From: an uncultured bacterium | GTDB taxonomy: Bacteria; Myxococcota_A; UBA9042; PHBI01 | Assembly: GCA_938040325.1 (NCBI GenBank) | Contig: CALHXW010000108.1 | Location: 1 to 50,716, forward strand | DNA: 50,716 nt | Reading direction: 5' to 3' | Program-made: the position numbers and the translations under genes | The notes under the pieces: generated by a model | Seen by the model: the letters and a program-made list of their open reading frames with translations, nothing else | What the model was told of the DNA's origin: nothing | Databases searched by the model: none | Part shown: one piece after another, positions 30,273 through 39,366 of the stretch | How positions within the stretch are numbered: position 1 is the first letter of the stretch | Layout of the letters: each line of letters begins with the position of its first letter

Positions 30273-30893
30273 ATGAGAGCGCTCATTCTTGTCGACATCC
30301 AAAACGACTTCCTGCCTGGCGGCGCCCTTGCGGTCACTGACGGTGATGCAGTGATTGCAGTCGCCAACGCGCTTGCGCCAGCGTTCTCGCTGGTCGTCGC
30401 GACGCAAGACTGGCATCCAGCGGGTCACGAGTCCTTCGCCAGCCAGCACGCTGACCGGTCGCCCGGCGAGGTGATCGACCTCCACGGCCTGCCCCAGGTG
30501 CTCTGGCCCGACCACTGCGTGCAGGGCTCGTCTGGCGCCGAGTTTGCAGCCGCGCTGACCGTGACGCCCGACGCGGTCTTTCAGAAGGGCACCGACCAGC
30601 GCGTCGACAGCTACAGCGGTTTCTTCGACAACGGCCGCCGGCACGCGACAGGACTCGCCGAGTTCCTTCGTGGAAAGGGCGTCGACAGCGTCTTCGTGAT
30701 GGGGCTCGCGACCGACTACTGCGTCCGATTCACAGCCCTCGATGCCGCCTCTTGTGGATTCGACACCACGCTTGTGGAAGATGGCTGCCGAGGCGTGGAG
30801 CTCTCCGCTGGCGATGTGCAAGCCGCGGTCGACGAGATGCGCGCCGCTGGGATCGCGATCGTCACCAGCGCTCAGGTCGAGTCCCCGGGTTGA
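30273..30893 (+). CDS. pncA: Nicotinamidase / pyrazinamidase
   Basis: A 206-residue cysteine hydrolase that converts nicotinamide to nicotinate for NAD salvage. The catalytic triad is D8 in VDIQNDF, K105 in FQKGTD and C150 in GLATDYCV. The metal ligands D46 and H48 (TQDWHP) and H81 (LWPDHC) are present. The ATG at 30273 matches the family start; an upstream in-frame TTG at 30231 is unlikely. The stop overlaps a TTG that may start the next gene. Confidence 0.95.
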   Translation: MRALILVDIQNDFLPGGALAVTDGDAVIAVANALAPAFSLVVATQDWHPAGHESFASQHADRSPGEVIDLHGLPQVLWPDHCVQGSSGAEFAAALTVTPDAVFQKGTDQRVDSYSGFFDNGRRHATGLAEFLRGKGVDSVFVMGLATDYCVRFTALDAASCGFDTTLVEDGCRGVELSAGDVQAAVDEMRAAGIAIVTSAQVESPG

Positions 30894-31348
30894 TCTACCT
30901 GCTTACCTTCGTCCTCGCGCTACCGTCTGGGCTCATCTGGCTGGTCAACGGCGAGGCACTCGTGGTGCTCCAGGTCTCGCAACCGGATGTGGTCCCTTGG
31001 GTGGTCGCCCTGGCGGTGACCCTCGGTCAGTTCGTGGGCTACGCCTGCCTCTTTTTCGGCGCGTCGACCTGGCTTGCACGGGTGCCGACGGTCGCGCGCG
31101 CGGTGCGCCGGTTCGAGCTTCGGGAGGCGGGCCCGGCGAGCTACGCAGCGTTCGCGACCGGCGGGCTGGTGGGGATTCCACCGCTGCTGGCGCTCTTTGC
31201 GGTCTATGGCTCCGCCGACGTCGAGCGTCCGCGGACCCTCTTCTTAATCGCCCTGCCCACGCGCTTTTGCTGGTACCTCACGTGGGCCTACGCAGGCGGC
31301 TTCATGGTGGAGCACCTCGGCGGTTGCTTCGGCGCAGGCGGTAGCTAA
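30890..31348 (+). CDS. Small integral membrane protein
   Basis: A 152-residue protein with four hydrophobic segments and no recognised catalytic motif. I place the start at a TTG (30890) that overlaps the pncA stop in the form TTGA, because the hydrophobic sequence begins there. The upstream in-frame extension is arginine-rich antisense-like sequence. It resembles small DedA/YqaA-type membrane proteins in size and glycine pattern, but the resemblance is weak. It lies between pncA and ydiJ, with 3 nt to the latter. Confidence 0.65.
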   Translation: MIYLLTFVLALPSGLIWLVNGEALVVLQVSQPDVVPWVVALAVTLGQFVGYACLFFGASTWLARVPTVARAVRRFELREAGPASYAAFATGGLVGIPPLLALFAVYGSADVERPRTLFLIALPTRFCWYLTWAYAGGFMVEHLGGCFGAGGS

Positions 31349-31351
31349 GAC

Positions 31352-34300
31352 ATGCTCCCTCGACTGAACGCGCTGGCTCCGGTTGCGGGCCGCTATGGAG
31401 AGTTCGCCGACGCGCTGAGCGCTGCTGGCTTCGCCGGCGACATAGCGCGCGACGCTGCCACCCGCCTGGTCGCCGGCACCGACAACTCGGTCTATCAGCT
31501 CCTTCCCCAGCTTGTGATCTACCCCAAGGTCGCCAGCGACGTGGCGCTTGCAGTCTCGCTTGCCAAGCGTTCGTTCGCCGAGCTGACGTTCACCGCCCGG
31601 GGAGGCGGCACCGGCACCAACGCCCAGTCCCTCAACGTTGGCGTCATTGTCGACGTCTCGCGCTATCTCAATCGGATCGTCAGCGTCGATCTCGACGCGA
31701 TGGAAGCGGTGGTCGAGCCCGGCGTCGTGCTCGACCAGCTCAACGACCACCTCAAGCCGCATGGCGTGTTCTTTGCGCCCAACCTTTCGCCCTCCTCACG
31801 CGCGACCGTCGGCGGCATGATCGCGACCGATGCCAGCGGCAAGGGCTCGCGGGTCTACGGCAAGACCAGCGAGCACGTGCTCTCGCTCGACGTGGTGCTT
31901 GCGGACGGCAGCGCCGCAACGCTGGGGCCGTCGTTAGACACGGACGCGGCGTCGCCTGACGACACGATCGCACGCATCGCCCGAGAGGTGGCGGCGGTCC
32001 TCGATGAGGCGGGGCCTGCGATCGCGACGGAGTGGCCGAAGCTCCGGCGGTTCTTGACGGGCTATGACCTCGTCCACGCGCGGGAGCCAGATGGCGCGCT
32101 CAACCTCGCGCGTCTCGTGACAGGCTCGGAGGGCACCCTTGGGCTCGTGACGGCTGCGCGCGTGAGGCTGACGAAGATACCGACCGTTCGACGCTTGGTC
32201 GTGCTCAAGTACGGTCGCTTTGAAGACGCGCTTGCGTCGGCTGCCGAGATCGTCAAGAGCGACCCTGGTGCGATCGAGACCATCGACGAGACCGTCCTTG
32301 AGCTCGCTCGCGACGACATCATCTTCGACGCGGTCGGTCCGTACCTCGTCGATGCGCCAGATGCGGTTCCAACGCGGACGGTCAACCTGGTCGAGTTCGA
32401 GGGCGATGACGTCGGGCAAGTCGACGCCCAGGTCGCAGCCCTTGTGGCCGACGTTGAGCGCCGACAGGGGGCCGAGGGCGGGCCGACGGGGATCGTGGTT
32501 GCGCCGGATGAGACGGCCCGCATCGCGCTTTGGAGCTTGCGCAAGAAGGGCGTCGGGCTCTTGGGAAAGAAGCCTGGCCGCCGCAAGCCTGTCGCGTTTG
32601 TGGAAGACACGGTGGTGCCACCCGAGAACCTGCCTGCGTACGTGGCCGAGTTCCGCGCCATTCTCGACGCCGAGGGCGTGTTCTACGGGATGTTTGGCCA
32701 CATCGATGTGGGCTGTCTCCATGTGCGGCCCGCGCTCGATCTGACCGATCCGGAAGACGAAGCGCGTCTCCAGCGCATCTCCGACAAGGTCCATGCCGCC
32801 GTGCTGCGCCACGGCGGGGTCATCTGGGGCGAGCACGGAAAGGGCGTTCGCGCTCAGTATAGCCCCGAGATCTTCGGCCCCCGACTCTATGCGGCCGTGC
32901 GCGACATCAAGCTGGCGTTTGACCCAGACAACCGGCTCAACCCTGGCAAGGTCGCGGTACCTACTGGCAGCGACGCCGAGCTCATGTCCATCGCTAGTCC
33001 CACCCGGGGAGCACGCGACCGCGCGATTCCTGTGGCCGTGCGCGACGCGTTCCACGAGGCCATGGTCTGCAACGGCAACGGGGCCTGCTACGACTACCAC
33101 CCCGACCACGTCATGTGCCCGTCATCGAAGATCACTCGCGACCGGGTGCACTCGCCAAAGGGGCGGGCAGGGGTGATGCGCGAGTGGCTGCGGCAGCTCA
33201 CGGCCAGCGGCTACGACCCGCTCGTGCGCGCGCCGTGGGGTAGAGCGAAGTCTTGGCTCACGTCGCCAGTCCGGCTCTGGCACACGCTCGCGAAGCGCTT
33301 TGGACGCTACGACTACTCCACCGAGGTCTACGCCGCGATGGAGGGCTGTCTCTCGTGCAAAGCGTGCGCAACGCACTGCCCTGTGAAAGTCGACGTGCCC
33401 GCATTCCGCAGCGACTTCATCGACATCTATCACCGGCGCTACCTCCGCTCTCCGCGTGACCACTTCGTTGCCGCGCTTGAGCCGATGCTCCCCTGGCTCG
33501 CGCGCGCTCCACGCGTGACCAACTGGATGCTCCGGCGCGGGGTGGTCAAGTGGCTGACACGCGCGGTCGGGCGGCTCGTCGATACCCCTCCGGTGGCGAC
33601 GCGTTCGCTCAAGACGGTCCTCGCGGACGTCGGCGCCGAGGTCGGGCTCGACGGACTCCACGCGCTTGCGCCAGCGGACCAACGCCAGGCGGTGGTGATT
33701 CTGCAGGACGCGTTCACCAGCTTCTACGAGCCGCAGGTGGTCGCCAGCGCGGTCGAGGTGCTGCGCGCGTTCGGTCGGCCGGTGTTTGTGGCGCCCTTCT
33801 TCGTCAACGGCAAGGGGCTACACGTCAAAGGGTTCCGGCGACGCTTTGAGGCCCTCGCCGCCAAGAACGCGAGGACACTGAGGGCGATCGCCGAGACCGG
33901 GGCCGACATCGTCGGCATCGAGCCGGCGGTCGTGTTGACCTACCGGGACGAGTACCCGCGTGCTTTGGGGCCTGAGGCGGTCCCGCCGGTCGCGATGCTG
34001 CACGAGTGGCTCGCCGCTCACGCGTCTGAGGCGCCGACGCTGGGGCCGAGTGGTCAGCAGGCGCAGCTCTTTCCTCACTGCACCGAGCGCACCGCGTTCG
34101 CGTCGTCAGACCGCCAGTGGCGCGAGGCATTCGAAGCGCTGGGCCTCGACTGTCGCGTGGCGGCTGCTGGGTGCTGCGGCATGAGTGGCGCCTTCGGGCA
34201 TGAGGTTGCCCATGTCGACGAGTCGAAGGGGATCTTCGAGCTGAGCTGGGCGCCCAAGCTCGGGCCCGCGGCCGCGCGTGGACCGGTCGTCATGAGCGGC

Positions 34301-34483
34301 TACAGCTGCCGCAGCCAGGCGAAGCGCTTTGCAGACGTGCATGCGCGGCATCCGATCGAGGTGCTCGCCGCCCAGGTTCGGGGCGACGGCGTGGTGGCGG
34401 TCGCTGGCGAAGCGCCGAGGCTGCCTGCGCCTCAGGACGAGGCTCAGCAAGCTGCTGAGGTCGACAGCTCGGGAGGCGCATAG
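31352..34483 (+). CDS. ydiJ: YdiJ-type FAD-linked oxidase / Fe-S protein (D-2-hydroxyacid dehydrogenase)
   Basis: A 1043-residue soluble dehydrogenase closely matching E. coli YdiJ over its whole length. The FAD-binding PCMH domain has FTARGGGTGTNAQSLN. A C-terminal FAD-oxidase cap domain follows, ending near the metal-site segment MFGHIDVGCLH and the GEHGKG loop. Two Fe-S motifs come next: C573, C579 and C589, then C666-x2-C669-x2-C672-x3-C676. A CCG-type domain ends the protein (GCCGMSGAFGHE, C941-C942). YdiJ is reported to oxidise D-2-hydroxyglutarate; other D-2-hydroxyacids are possible. Electrons probably pass to the quinone pool. Confidence 0.93.
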   Translation: MLPRLNALAPVAGRYGEFADALSAAGFAGDIARDAATRLVAGTDNSVYQLLPQLVIYPKVASDVALAVSLAKRSFAELTFTARGGGTGTNAQSLNVGVIVDVSRYLNRIVSVDLDAMEAVVEPGVVLDQLNDHLKPHGVFFAPNLSPSSRATVGGMIATDASGKGSRVYGKTSEHVLSLDVVLADGSAATLGPSLDTDAASPDDTIARIAREVAAVLDEAGPAIATEWPKLRRFLTGYDLVHAREPDGALNLARLVTGSEGTLGLVTAARVRLTKIPTVRRLVVLKYGRFEDALASAAEIVKSDPGAIETIDETVLELARDDIIFDAVGPYLVDAPDAVPTRTVNLVEFEGDDVGQVDAQVAALVADVERRQGAEGGPTGIVVAPDETARIALWSLRKKGVGLLGKKPGRRKPVAFVEDTVVPPENLPAYVAEFRAILDAEGVFYGMFGHIDVGCLHVRPALDLTDPEDEARLQRISDKVHAAVLRHGGVIWGEHGKGVRAQYSPEIFGPRLYAAVRDIKLAFDPDNRLNPGKVAVPTGSDAELMSIASPTRGARDRAIPVAVRDAFHEAMVCNGNGACYDYHPDHVMCPSSKITRDRVHSPKGRAGVMREWLRQLTASGYDPLVRAPWGRAKSWLTSPVRLWHTLAKRFGRYDYSTEVYAAMEGCLSCKACATHCPVKVDVPAFRSDFIDIYHRRYLRSPRDHFVAALEPMLPWLARAPRVTNWMLRRGVVKWLTRAVGRLVDTPPVATRSLKTVLADVGAEVGLDGLHALAPADQRQAVVILQDAFTSFYEPQVVASAVEVLRAFGRPVFVAPFFVNGKGLHVKGFRRRFEALAAKNARTLRAIAETGADIVGIEPAVVLTYRDEYPRALGPEAVPPVAMLHEWLAAHASEAPTLGPSGQQAQLFPHCTERTAFASSDRQWREAFEALGLDCRVAAAGCCGMSGAFGHEVAHVDESKGIFELSWAPKLGPAAARGPVVMSGYSCRSQAKRFADVHARHPIEVLAAQVRGDGVVAVAGEAPRLPAPQDEAQQAAEVDSSGGA

Positions 34484-34502
34484 GTCGCGTCGATGTCGTG
34501 CC

Positions 34503-35678
34503 TTAGCGACCGGTCTGCATAGGCAGGGCCGCGAGGACTGACGCGACCTCGTGGAGGCCGTTACTGAGGTGTGGTGCAATCCGAATCACGCCGATCGGGC
34601 CGGTGACGGCGACTCGGTGGCTCGCGAGGTGAGCGACAACGTCGGGTGTGGTCAGCGGTGCGGGCGGTCGGTAGCTGACGATGCCCGAGCGACGCGCTGG
34701 GACGCTGTCGCGTAGCGTGGTGTAGCCGCGCTCGTGCAGACCGACGGCAAGCGCGTCGTGGTAGCTCTGGACGTGGGTCCAGATCGCGTCGATTCCGCGT
34801 TCGAGCAGCAGGGATGTGGACGTGTGGAGCGCAGCGATCCCAACGGTCGACATGGTGCCGCCCTCGACGAAGCGGATCGACTCGACGATCGGTCGATCGT
34901 AGCGGAGATCGTCTGGGCCTCCGAAGAGGAACGAGACCGGCTCGTCGTGGCTCAGCCAGCCTGCGCTCGTCCGATGGAGTGCCTCAGCGCACCGCCGGCG
35001 CGCATAGAGCCAACCCACGCCCTCGAGCGCCATCAGCCACTTGTGCGAGCCGCCGGCGGCGTAGTCGACGTCGAGCTCAACCACGTCGAAGGGCATCACA
35101 CCCACCGCCTGAATCGCGTCGACAAAGATCTCAGCTCCATGAGCGTGTGCGAGCCGCGTCATCGCCGCGATCGGCATGGCGAGTCCGGTGGCGAACTGAA
35201 CCGCTGAGACGGCGACCAGCCGCGGCCGGCCGGACCGCAAGGCGGCTTCGAGCGAGTCCAGGCCACGCTGGGCGTCGCCGGCGAAGTCTGAGGTGCGCAG
35301 CTGAACGTGGTCGAGCTCATAGCGCTCTGCGGCTTGCTGCCATGGAGTGACGTTGGTGGGAAACTCGCCCTCGAACGTGATGACCCGGTCGCCGCGCTTC
35401 CACGCGATCGACTGGGCGATCGCGACGATCGACGCGGTGGTTCCTTGGGTCAACGCGACGTCACCCGCCTCCGCGCCGATCAGCGCCGCGATGTTGCTGC
35501 GCGTGGCTTCTTTGACTGCGAGCCAATCGCCGAACGCGGCCGCTCCGCGCTGGGCAAAGTCGGCAACGCAGCGACTCACCGCGTCAGCGACCGCGGCACT
35601 CGGCGGCGAGATCGCTGAGTGAGCGAGATAAATCGGTGCACGCAGGTTGTCGCGCTCAGGCTCAGCAAGATCTTTCAT
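34503..35678 (-). CDS. Class V aminotransferase / cysteine-desulfurase-like PLP enzyme
   Basis: A 391-residue PLP enzyme. The Schiff-base lysine is K213 in GGSHKWLMA, and D187 in FVDAIQAVG should pair with the pyridine nitrogen. TQGTTASIV forms the phosphate-binding start. The cysteine-persulfide loop of true desulfurases is not evident, so isopenicillin-epimerase-like or aminotransferase activity is as likely. The ATG at 35678 has GAGGG 8 nt upstream, so I prefer it to an in-frame GTG at 35705. It is convergent with ydiJ (19-nt gap). Confidence 0.85.
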   Translation of the reverse strand: MKDLAEPERDNLRAPIYLAHSAISPPSAAVADAVSRCVADFAQRGAAAFGDWLAVKEATRSNIAALIGAEAGDVALTQGTTASIVAIAQSIAWKRGDRVITFEGEFPTNVTPWQQAAERYELDHVQLRTSDFAGDAQRGLDSLEAALRSGRPRLVAVSAVQFATGLAMPIAAMTRLAHAHGAEIFVDAIQAVGVMPFDVVELDVDYAAGGSHKWLMALEGVGWLYARRRCAEALHRTSAGWLSHDEPVSFLFGGPDDLRYDRPIVESIRFVEGGTMSTVGIAALHTSTSLLLERGIDAIWTHVQSYHDALAVGLHERGYTTLRDSVPARRSGIVSYRPPAPLTTPDVVAHLASHRVAVTGPIGVIRIAPHLSNGLHEVASVLAALPMQTGR

Positions 35679-35850
35679 CGTCGTTGCCCTCGTTCGCTCG
35701 CTCACGGGTGATTAGGTGCGCGTCGCGCTTGCGGAACTTTGCCGCATAGGTATGCTCGGCGCGTTTTTGGTGCTCGTCACCGACATACGCCGGTTTCGGC
35801 CGGACACCGCTAGGTGCGTAGCACCAAGACATGAATTCGAGGAGACTCAA

Positions 35851-36240
35851 ATGAAGACTGCCATTAAGACCGCTATCGCAATCGCCATCTCGTCCATGCT
35901 TTTCGCCTGTGGCGGAAGCAGCAACCCCATGGGCGACATGCTTGAGCACCAGGGCAAGCTCCTGGCTCTCATCGGTGACAACGAGTCGGATCCTGCCAAG
36001 GCTGGTGAGGCCGTTGACGCCTACCTCAAGGACAACGCCGACGCGATCAGCAAGATCAAGGACGCCAACAAGAAGCTCCAAGAAGAGATCAAGGCTGACC
36101 CGAGCAAGGCTGCCGACCTCATGAAGGACGCCGCTTCCTTCGCCGACAAGGCCAAGGGCGTGATGGAGAAGACCATGGGCTTCATGAAGAACGAGAAGCT
36201 CGCTCCGATCGTCGCCAAGATCAGCGCAGCCTTTAACTAG
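35851..36240 (+). CDS. Small helical lipoprotein
   Basis: A 129-residue lipoprotein. GAGGAG lies 6 nt before the ATG, and the signal peptide ends in LFAC (Cys20). The mature part is almost wholly helical, rich in Lys, Asp and Ala, with few aromatics; a coiled coil or helical bundle is likely. Codon use is strongly biased (AAG, CTC, GCC), as in well-expressed genes, and a strong terminator follows. A decayed copy of its first half lies just downstream at 36361-36513. The function is unknown. Confidence 0.85.
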   Translation: MKTAIKTAIAIAISSMLFACGGSSNPMGDMLEHQGKLLALIGDNESDPAKAGEAVDAYLKDNADAISKIKDANKKLQEEIKADPSKAADLMKDAASFADKAKGVMEKTMGFMKNEKLAPIVAKISAAFN

Positions 36241-36260
36241 GGCTCGCGCTTGCGACACGA

Positions 36261-36285
36261 AAGGCGCCCTCGGGCGCCTTTTTTT
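36261..36285 (+). terminator. Rho-independent terminator of the small lipoprotein gene
   Basis: A GGCGCC stem (36263-36268 with 36273-36278) closes a CTCG tetraloop, with AA on the left and seven T on the right. It starts 20 nt after the stop codon. Confidence 0.9.
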
Positions 36286-36360
36286 GTGGCTGCGACGCGA
36301 TTGGGGTCGTCCCAGGTAGCGAGCGGTGTCACAGCTTCGCTCCTTGTTTCAGATGACCGG

Positions 36361-36513
36361 TTTAGCGCTATCGTCGAGCATCCAAGGCAGATGTTCGATC
36401 TCGTCGACCGCTACGCCACGGATCCTGCGAAGGCAGCAGCAGCCGTCGACGGCTACATCGAGGACATCGCCGCAGCGTTGAGCACTCTCAACGCCGCCAA
36501 ACTCGAGCTCTGA
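36361..36513 (+). pseudogene. Truncated paralogue of the small helical lipoprotein
   Basis: The 50 residues encoded here align without gaps to residues 28-77 of the lipoprotein at 35851. Shared positions include the EH pair, DPAKA, AVD, Y, D and several Ala/Ser. The nucleotide stretch GATCCTGC-AAGGC is also common to both. The frame stays open to a TGA at 36511, but there is no signal peptide, lipobox or ribosome binding site ahead of it, and the second half is missing. I read it as the remnant of a tandem duplication. A short functional peptide is possible but less likely. Confidence 0.7.
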
Positions 36514-36910
36514 GGGCCGAGCCCAACATCGTTGCAGCGGTGCTTCGAGGTCGAACAGCGCTCGCTCACGACGCCGGGGTGGTGGCGGAGTATGGATGAA
36601 AGCCGGCTTCCTTGGTCGTTGACCCGCACGACTCACAAGAATTCGAGCGAGGACAAGGAGCTGCAGCACAGGTGCGGCTGGCGCGGACCACAACGCGGGT
36701 TCAGGGGCGCAGCTCCTGTCGATGTGTCGAGACCCCTTGAGTTTTCCGCAAGGAGCCCGGCCGCACAGGTGCTGCAGCACCGACGTCCGCAGCCGAATTC
36801 CTGTGAGAAGTGCGGGTTAGGGTGAGCACTCTATTCGGCGAACAACCGATGGTAGGGCGCGGTCGCCCATCGACCTGATCCCGCAGCGGTTTGAGGTGCG
36901 GGCTGCGCCG
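36514..36910. other. Gene-free region with a dyad element
   Basis: This 397-nt stretch lies between the lipoprotein remnant and the convergent stop of the M15-like gene. No ORF in it has a convincing start or recognisable product. It holds the 117-bp inverted-repeat element at 36661-36777 and a short GC dyad (GGGCG-N4-CGCCC) about 50 nt before 36911 that could help end the minus-strand gene. The rest shows nothing I can name. Confidence 0.5.
36661..36777. repeat. 117-bp element with imperfect terminal inverted repeats and an internal dispersed 29-mer
   Basis: CTGCAGCACAGGTGCGG (36661-36677) and the reverse complement of CCGCACAGGTGCTGCAG (36761-36777) agree at 15 of 17 positions, so the ends form an inverted repeat around 83 nt. 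Inside it, 36691-36719 matches the reverse complement of 43570-43598 with one mismatch, with weaker similarity running to about 36733. No transposase is nearby. A MITE-like or palindromic repeat element is the simplest reading. Confidence 0.55.
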
Positions 36911-37516
36911 TCAGCGCAGCTCAAGGTGCCAGTGGGGCGGACGGCGTTCTTCGACCACGGTCAGCCCTCCGGTCTGCTCGACGGCACGGCGAAACGCCCG
37001 CTTGTGTTTGGTGCGCATCCCGCGAACCCGGATGTCGAACGCCCCAGCCTTGAGGTGGCGCGAGATGTAGACGCCACGGTTGACCTGGCCTGCGATGATC
37101 TTGGTCATGGCGCGCACGATTCGCGCACGACTCCACCGTTTTCGCCGGCCTTTGTTGTACGCACGGCGAATGGGCGTGATCGCGTCCTGGTTCCGGTAGA
37201 CCATGAGGCGGCTCCCCGCTCGAAGCTTGGAGTACATGGCCCTCGCTTGGCGTCGTGGCGAGCGCGTGCCGCTCGTGACAACCAGCTTCCGGCGGGTCTT
37301 CTTGTAGTAGTGTTTTCCCAGGGTGTTGAGCTTGGCACGGACCTTGGGGCCGATCACAACGCCGGACTTTGCCTGCCAGTAACGTCCACGAGGCGCCCGC
37401 GCGTCGGCGTCAGGCGTCGCCAGCGACGTGAGTGCAAAGACAACCGCAGCCAGCCACGGCGTGACGGAGCGACGCCTCGGGCGTCGGGTGAGTGTGGTGT
37501 TCACGAGGGCAAGCAT
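36911..37516 (-). CDS. M15-like zinc peptidase (peptidoglycan-active candidate)
   Basis: A 201-residue exported protein. The N-terminus is basic then hydrophobic (about 19-35), as in a signal peptide with cleavage near ADA. The zinc motif of D,D-carboxypeptidase-like M15 enzymes is visible: SRHLKAGAFDIR (H154, D161) and HWHLEL (H195, H197). TSGTRSPRRQARAM matches the usual SGYRS-like strand before it. Such enzymes trim peptidoglycan stem peptides in the periplasm. The protein is very basic. No good ribosome binding site precedes the ATG; a GTG at codon 5 is an alternative start. Confidence 0.8.
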   Translation of the reverse strand: MLALVNTTLTRRPRRRSVTPWLAAVVFALTSLATPDADARAPRGRYWQAKSGVVIGPKVRAKLNTLGKHYYKKTRRKLVVTSGTRSPRRQARAMYSKLRAGSRLMVYRNQDAITPIRRAYNKGRRKRWSRARIVRAMTKIIAGQVNRGVYISRHLKAGAFDIRVRGMRTKHKRAFRRAVEQTGGLTVVEERRPPHWHLELR

Positions 37517-37548
37517 GGCGGCGCTCAGGTCTCAGGTCCAGCTGCCGC

Positions 37549-38316
37549 CTACTTCGGTGCCATGCGGATGGCGCCGTCGAGGCGAATAACCTCGCCGTTC
37601 AGCATGGCATTTTCGACGATGCTCTGGGCCAGCTGGCCATACTCGTCGGGGTCGCCGAGGCGGTTCGGGAAGGGCACGGTCGCCGCGAGCTCGTTCTGCA
37701 CCTTGTCGGGCAGACCCGCCAGCATCGGGGTCTTGAAGAGTCCTGGGGCGATGGTGCAGACGCGGATCCCGAAGCGGGCCAGGTCGCGTGCGATTGGCAG
37801 CGTCATGCCAACGACCGCACCTTTCGATGCCGCGTACGCGGCTTGGCCGATCTGGCCGTCGTAGGCAGCAACGCTCGCCGTGTTGATGATGACTCCGCGC
37901 TCGCCGCCGGCGTTCGGCTCGTTGGCGCTCATGAGCTCAGACGCTAGCCGGATGACGTTGAACGTGCCGCCCACGTTGACGTTGAGGACCCGCTCAAAGA
38001 GGTGAAGCGGGTGCGGTCCCTTGCGCGAGATCGTCTTGATGGCCACCGCAATGCCGGCGCAGTTGACGACGGCGTTGAGGCCGCCGAACGCTTCTTTCGT
38101 CTTGGCGATGGCCTCGCTGACGCCGTCCTCGCTGGTGACGTCGGTCGGGCAGAAGATGCAGCTGTCGCCAAGCTCAGCAGCGATGTCGTCGCCGGCGCTC
38201 GACGGAAGGTCGCAGATGGTGACCTTGGCCCCGTGCTTGACGAAGCGTTTTGCTGTCGCCAGGCCCAGGCCCGAGGCGCCGCCGGTGATGAGAGCGATGG
38301 TGTTGGCGAGCTGCAT
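37549..38316 (-). CDS. Short-chain dehydrogenase, HSD10 / 3-hydroxyacyl-CoA dehydrogenase type
   Basis: A 255-residue classical [11 protein letters not shown] (11-18) binds the cofactor, D36 after strand 2 indicates NAD(H), and the catalytic residues are S148, Y161 and K165. [20 protein letters not shown] and the ending [14 protein letters not shown] are typical of the HSD17B10-like group, which oxidises short-chain or branched 3-hydroxyacyl-CoA. GGGAG lies 6 nt before the ATG at 38316, which I prefer to an in-frame ATG at 38376. No beta-oxidation gene is nearby. Confidence 0.92.
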   Translation of the reverse strand: MQLANTIALITGGASGLGLATAKRFVKHGAKVTICDLPSSAGDDIAAELGDSCIFCPTDVTSEDGVSEAIAKTKEAFGGLNAVVNCAGIAVAIKTISRKGPHPLHLFERVLNVNVGGTFNVIRLASELMSANEPNAGGERGVIINTASVAAYDGQIGQAAYAASKGAVVGMTLPIARDLARFGIRVCTIAPGLFKTPMLAGLPDKVQNELAATVPFPNRLGDPDEYGQLAQSIVENAMLNGEVIRLDGAIRMAPK

Positions 38317-38401
38317 GAAGTCTCCCGGGTCGTGTTTTGAGGCCAGCGTCGGCGTCATCGCGCTAGCGCCGCGCACGATTACTCCGCGCGGCCTGCAGCG
38401 G

Positions 38402-39073
38402 TCAACCAGCGGCGCGCGGTAGGCTCAGCGCTTCACGCGCCAGCAATGCGCTGAGGTCGCCGGGCAGCGGCGCGGTGACGTTGTGACCGCCGTCGAGCCC
38501 AAGCCCAAGTGTCACGCAGTGTAGGGCGTGGCGCGGGTGTGCGTCGCAGGGCGTCGCGCGATGCAGCCGCTCGCCGATGAGAGGGTGGCCAAGCGCGTGG
38601 AGATGCAGCCGTATCTGATGGGTTCGGCCGGTCGTGGGTCGCGCCTCGATCAGCGTGGCCGTTGGGCTGGTGGCGAGTGGCACAAAACGCGTGTGCGCCG
38701 GCCGGCCGGCACGGCTGAGGCACGGAAACGTCCGGCCCGTGGCGTCTCTGCGGGTTCCAACCGCGGCATCGACGTCCTGCGCCTCGTCGAGTGCGCCGTG
38801 ACACACACCAAGGTAGCGCTTCTTCGCCGACGTCATGCGTCCGCTGAGCTCAGCCACCAGCGCCTTACGCAGCACAAACAGGTTGGTGCCGGTCGTGTCC
38901 TTGTCGAGCTGGTGAACCGCCCACACGCGGCGTCGCCGCAACGTGGCCATCAGCCACCCCTGCACGCAGTCAGGATCATCGAGGCTGCGACCGGTAGACG
39001 CCAGTCCGCTGGGTTTGTTGACGACCACGACGCCCCGGTCGCGATCGAGCAACAGAATCTCAGGTGCGCTCAT
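38402..39073 (-). CDS. RluA-family pseudouridine synthase
   Basis: A 223-residue RNA-modifying enzyme. The catalytic aspartate is D57 in HQLDKDTTG, where the usual HRLD reads HQLD. The later motifs [24 protein letters not shown] are typical of the family. There is no S4 domain, so it is a short RluA-like form; whether it modifies rRNA or tRNA is unclear. Its ATG shares one base with the stop of yacG (TGATG), which indicates translational coupling. Confidence 0.88.
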   Translation of the reverse strand: MSAPEILLLDRDRGVVVVNKPSGLASTGRSLDDPDCVQGWLMATLRRRRVWAVHQLDKDTTGTNLFVLRKALVAELSGRMTSAKKRYLGVCHGALDEAQDVDAAVGTRRDATGRTFPCLSRAGRPAHTRFVPLATSPTATLIEARPTTGRTHQIRLHLHALGHPLIGERLHRATPCDAHPRHALHCVTLGLGLDGGHNVTAPLPGDLSALLAREALSLPRAAG

Positions 39074-39243
39074 CAGTGCAGGTCGTCGACGTCATCGTCC
39101 GGCAGCGTGGCTGACCGACCGGGCACCACGTACTCGCCGCCCAGCCACTTGGACAGATCGACCCACCGGCACCGCTTCGAGCAGAACGGCAGATGCGTGC
39201 TCTCGTCTTTTTCGAACGCTTTGTCGCAAATGGGGCAGATCAT
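39073..39243 (-). CDS. yacG: YacG-type zinc-binding DNA gyrase inhibitor
   Basis: A 56-residue protein, easily missed because of its size. The zinc site is C3-x2-C6 and C21-x3-C25 in the order CPIC and PFCSKRC, followed by VDLSKWLGGEYVVP, all matching YacG. The C-terminus is acidic (LPDDDVDDLH). In E. coli YacG binds GyrB and inhibits gyrase. It overlaps the RluA-type gene by one base and is divergent from rseP across 123 nt. No strong ribosome binding site is seen. Confidence 0.88.
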   Translation of the reverse strand: MICPICDKAFEKDESTHLPFCSKRCRWVDLSKWLGGEYVVPGRSATLPDDDVDDLH

Positions 39244-39366
39244 GACGGCCACGATGGTTTTGTTTCGGCAGGCGGCGTGTCAAGCTCCGCGTCGCACGGA
39301 AGTGCTTGGTTGGCAATGGGGCCGCGCCTATGCTTGGCGTCGTTCACGACTCGCGAAAGGGTGTTC

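Noticed and set aside
36532-36825. A 97-codon plus-strand frame in the gap before the M15-like gene
   Set aside because: No ribosome binding site, no recognised motif, atypical composition, and it spans the 117-bp repeat element.
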